From Planctomycetota bacterium (GTDB lineage Bacteria; Planctomycetota; UBA1135; GCA-002686595): DNA of 64,000 bases. A model generated the notes under the pieces. It was given only the letters and a program-made list of their open reading frames with translations. It was not told the DNA's origin and searched no databases. Position numbers and translations under genes: made by a program. Positions 63,845-64,000 of the stretch are shown here, in pieces (the stretch's first letter is position 1; each line of letters starts with the position of its first letter). The stretch is from assembly GCA_029259595.1 (NCBI GenBank), contig JAJDEW010000058.1:19601-83600 (forward strand). Reading direction: 5' to 3'.

Positions 63845-63874
63845 TCTTGCGCCTGCCGCCAGGCCGTTCTCGAC

Positions 63875-64000
63875 TCAACAAACAAACGTGCTCGGCGGCG
63901 TGCGGAACGCCACGCGATCCTGCACACCCTCGAGCAATTCAATCTGATCCGATGGAACCGAGGCACGGAGCATCCCAAGGCGCAATTGCTGGAAGTAGTT
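63875..64000 (-). CDS. C-terminal end of a minus-strand gene running off the right edge
   Basis: The minus-strand frame is open from the window edge for 41 codons and stops with TGA at 63875, giving residues such as QQLRLGMLRASVPSDQIELL and EGVQDRVAFRTPP. About two thirds of third positions are G or C, somewhat lower than in neighbours. No family is recognised from this fragment. The stop lies 31 bases from the end of repeat R6. A decayed gene or chance frame cannot be excluded. Confidence 0.4.
   Translation of the reverse strand, partial: NYFQQLRLGMLRASVPSDQIELLEGVQDRVAFRTPPSTFVC

Noticed and set aside
63881..64000. Plus-strand reading RAERHAILHTLEQFNLIR at the right edge, resembling a Fis-type helix
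   Set aside because: There is no start codon between the preceding in-frame stop and this stretch; it is antisense to the minus-strand fragment, which ends with a proper stop.

Overview
The window is GC-rich (roughly two thirds G+C by eye) and its gene content points to a planctomycete-like bacterium. Signs of this are a Gfo/Idh-type oxidoreductase with a twin-arginine signal next to a sulfatase, an ECF sigma factor paired with a membrane Ser/Thr kinase, FG-GAP and ASPIC/UnbV proteins, and large secreted proteins of beta-helix or propeller type. This assignment is inference from gene content. I saw no rRNA, tRNA, CRISPR array or insertion sequence.

Layout, left to right. 1-6041: a minus-strand tripartite efflux system whose RND pump is joined in frame, with no stop codon, to a TolC-like outer-membrane factor. 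6435-9227: a poly-glycine lipoprotein. 9664-18341: a plus-strand run of an MFS transporter, a DUF885 peptidase, an enolase-superfamily enzyme, an Old-Yellow-Enzyme relative, an Nramp-fold transporter lacking the metal-binding motifs, and a DUF993 aldolase-like protein; the last five are almost seamlessly coupled. 18357-19412: a true formylglycine-generating enzyme. 20046-25320: a membrane-anchored carboxypeptidase-regulatory-like protein and a two-component system. 25474-31491: Gfo/Idh oxidoreductase, sulfatase, TPR/FG-GAP protein and a beta-helix protein. 31608-36775: threonine dehydratase, a DUF2959 lipoprotein, and two further fold-type II PLP enzymes around an ornithine-cyclodeaminase homologue. 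36780-43800: a membrane-anchored SNF2 ATPase, a coiled-coil membrane protein, and the ECF/kinase pair. 43937-48124: two secreted proteins with unrelated bodies but the same C-terminal domain of about 115 residues. 48536-52677: LmbE-type deacetylase, HGSNAT-like membrane protein, EamA exporter and an SGNH hydrolase.

52764-63683 holds a complete tryptophan operon, trpE-G-D-C-F-B-A followed by a DAHP synthase, in which each gene overlaps the next by four bases. It is preceded by a leader peptide with three consecutive Trp codons and a terminator/antiterminator pair, which is a textbook ribosome-mediated attenuator. An ASPIC/UnbV lipoprotein and a TPR protein follow nine bases later.

Six diverged copies of an intergenic palindromic repeat of about 140-170 bp, one with well-preserved 21-bp terminal inverted repeats, are scattered through the window. 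Candidate novelties, in order: the RND-TolC continuous frame, the trp attenuator, the metal-motif-less Nramp-fold transporter in a catabolic operon, the shared C-terminal domain, the palindromic repeat family, and the membrane-anchored SNF2 protein.
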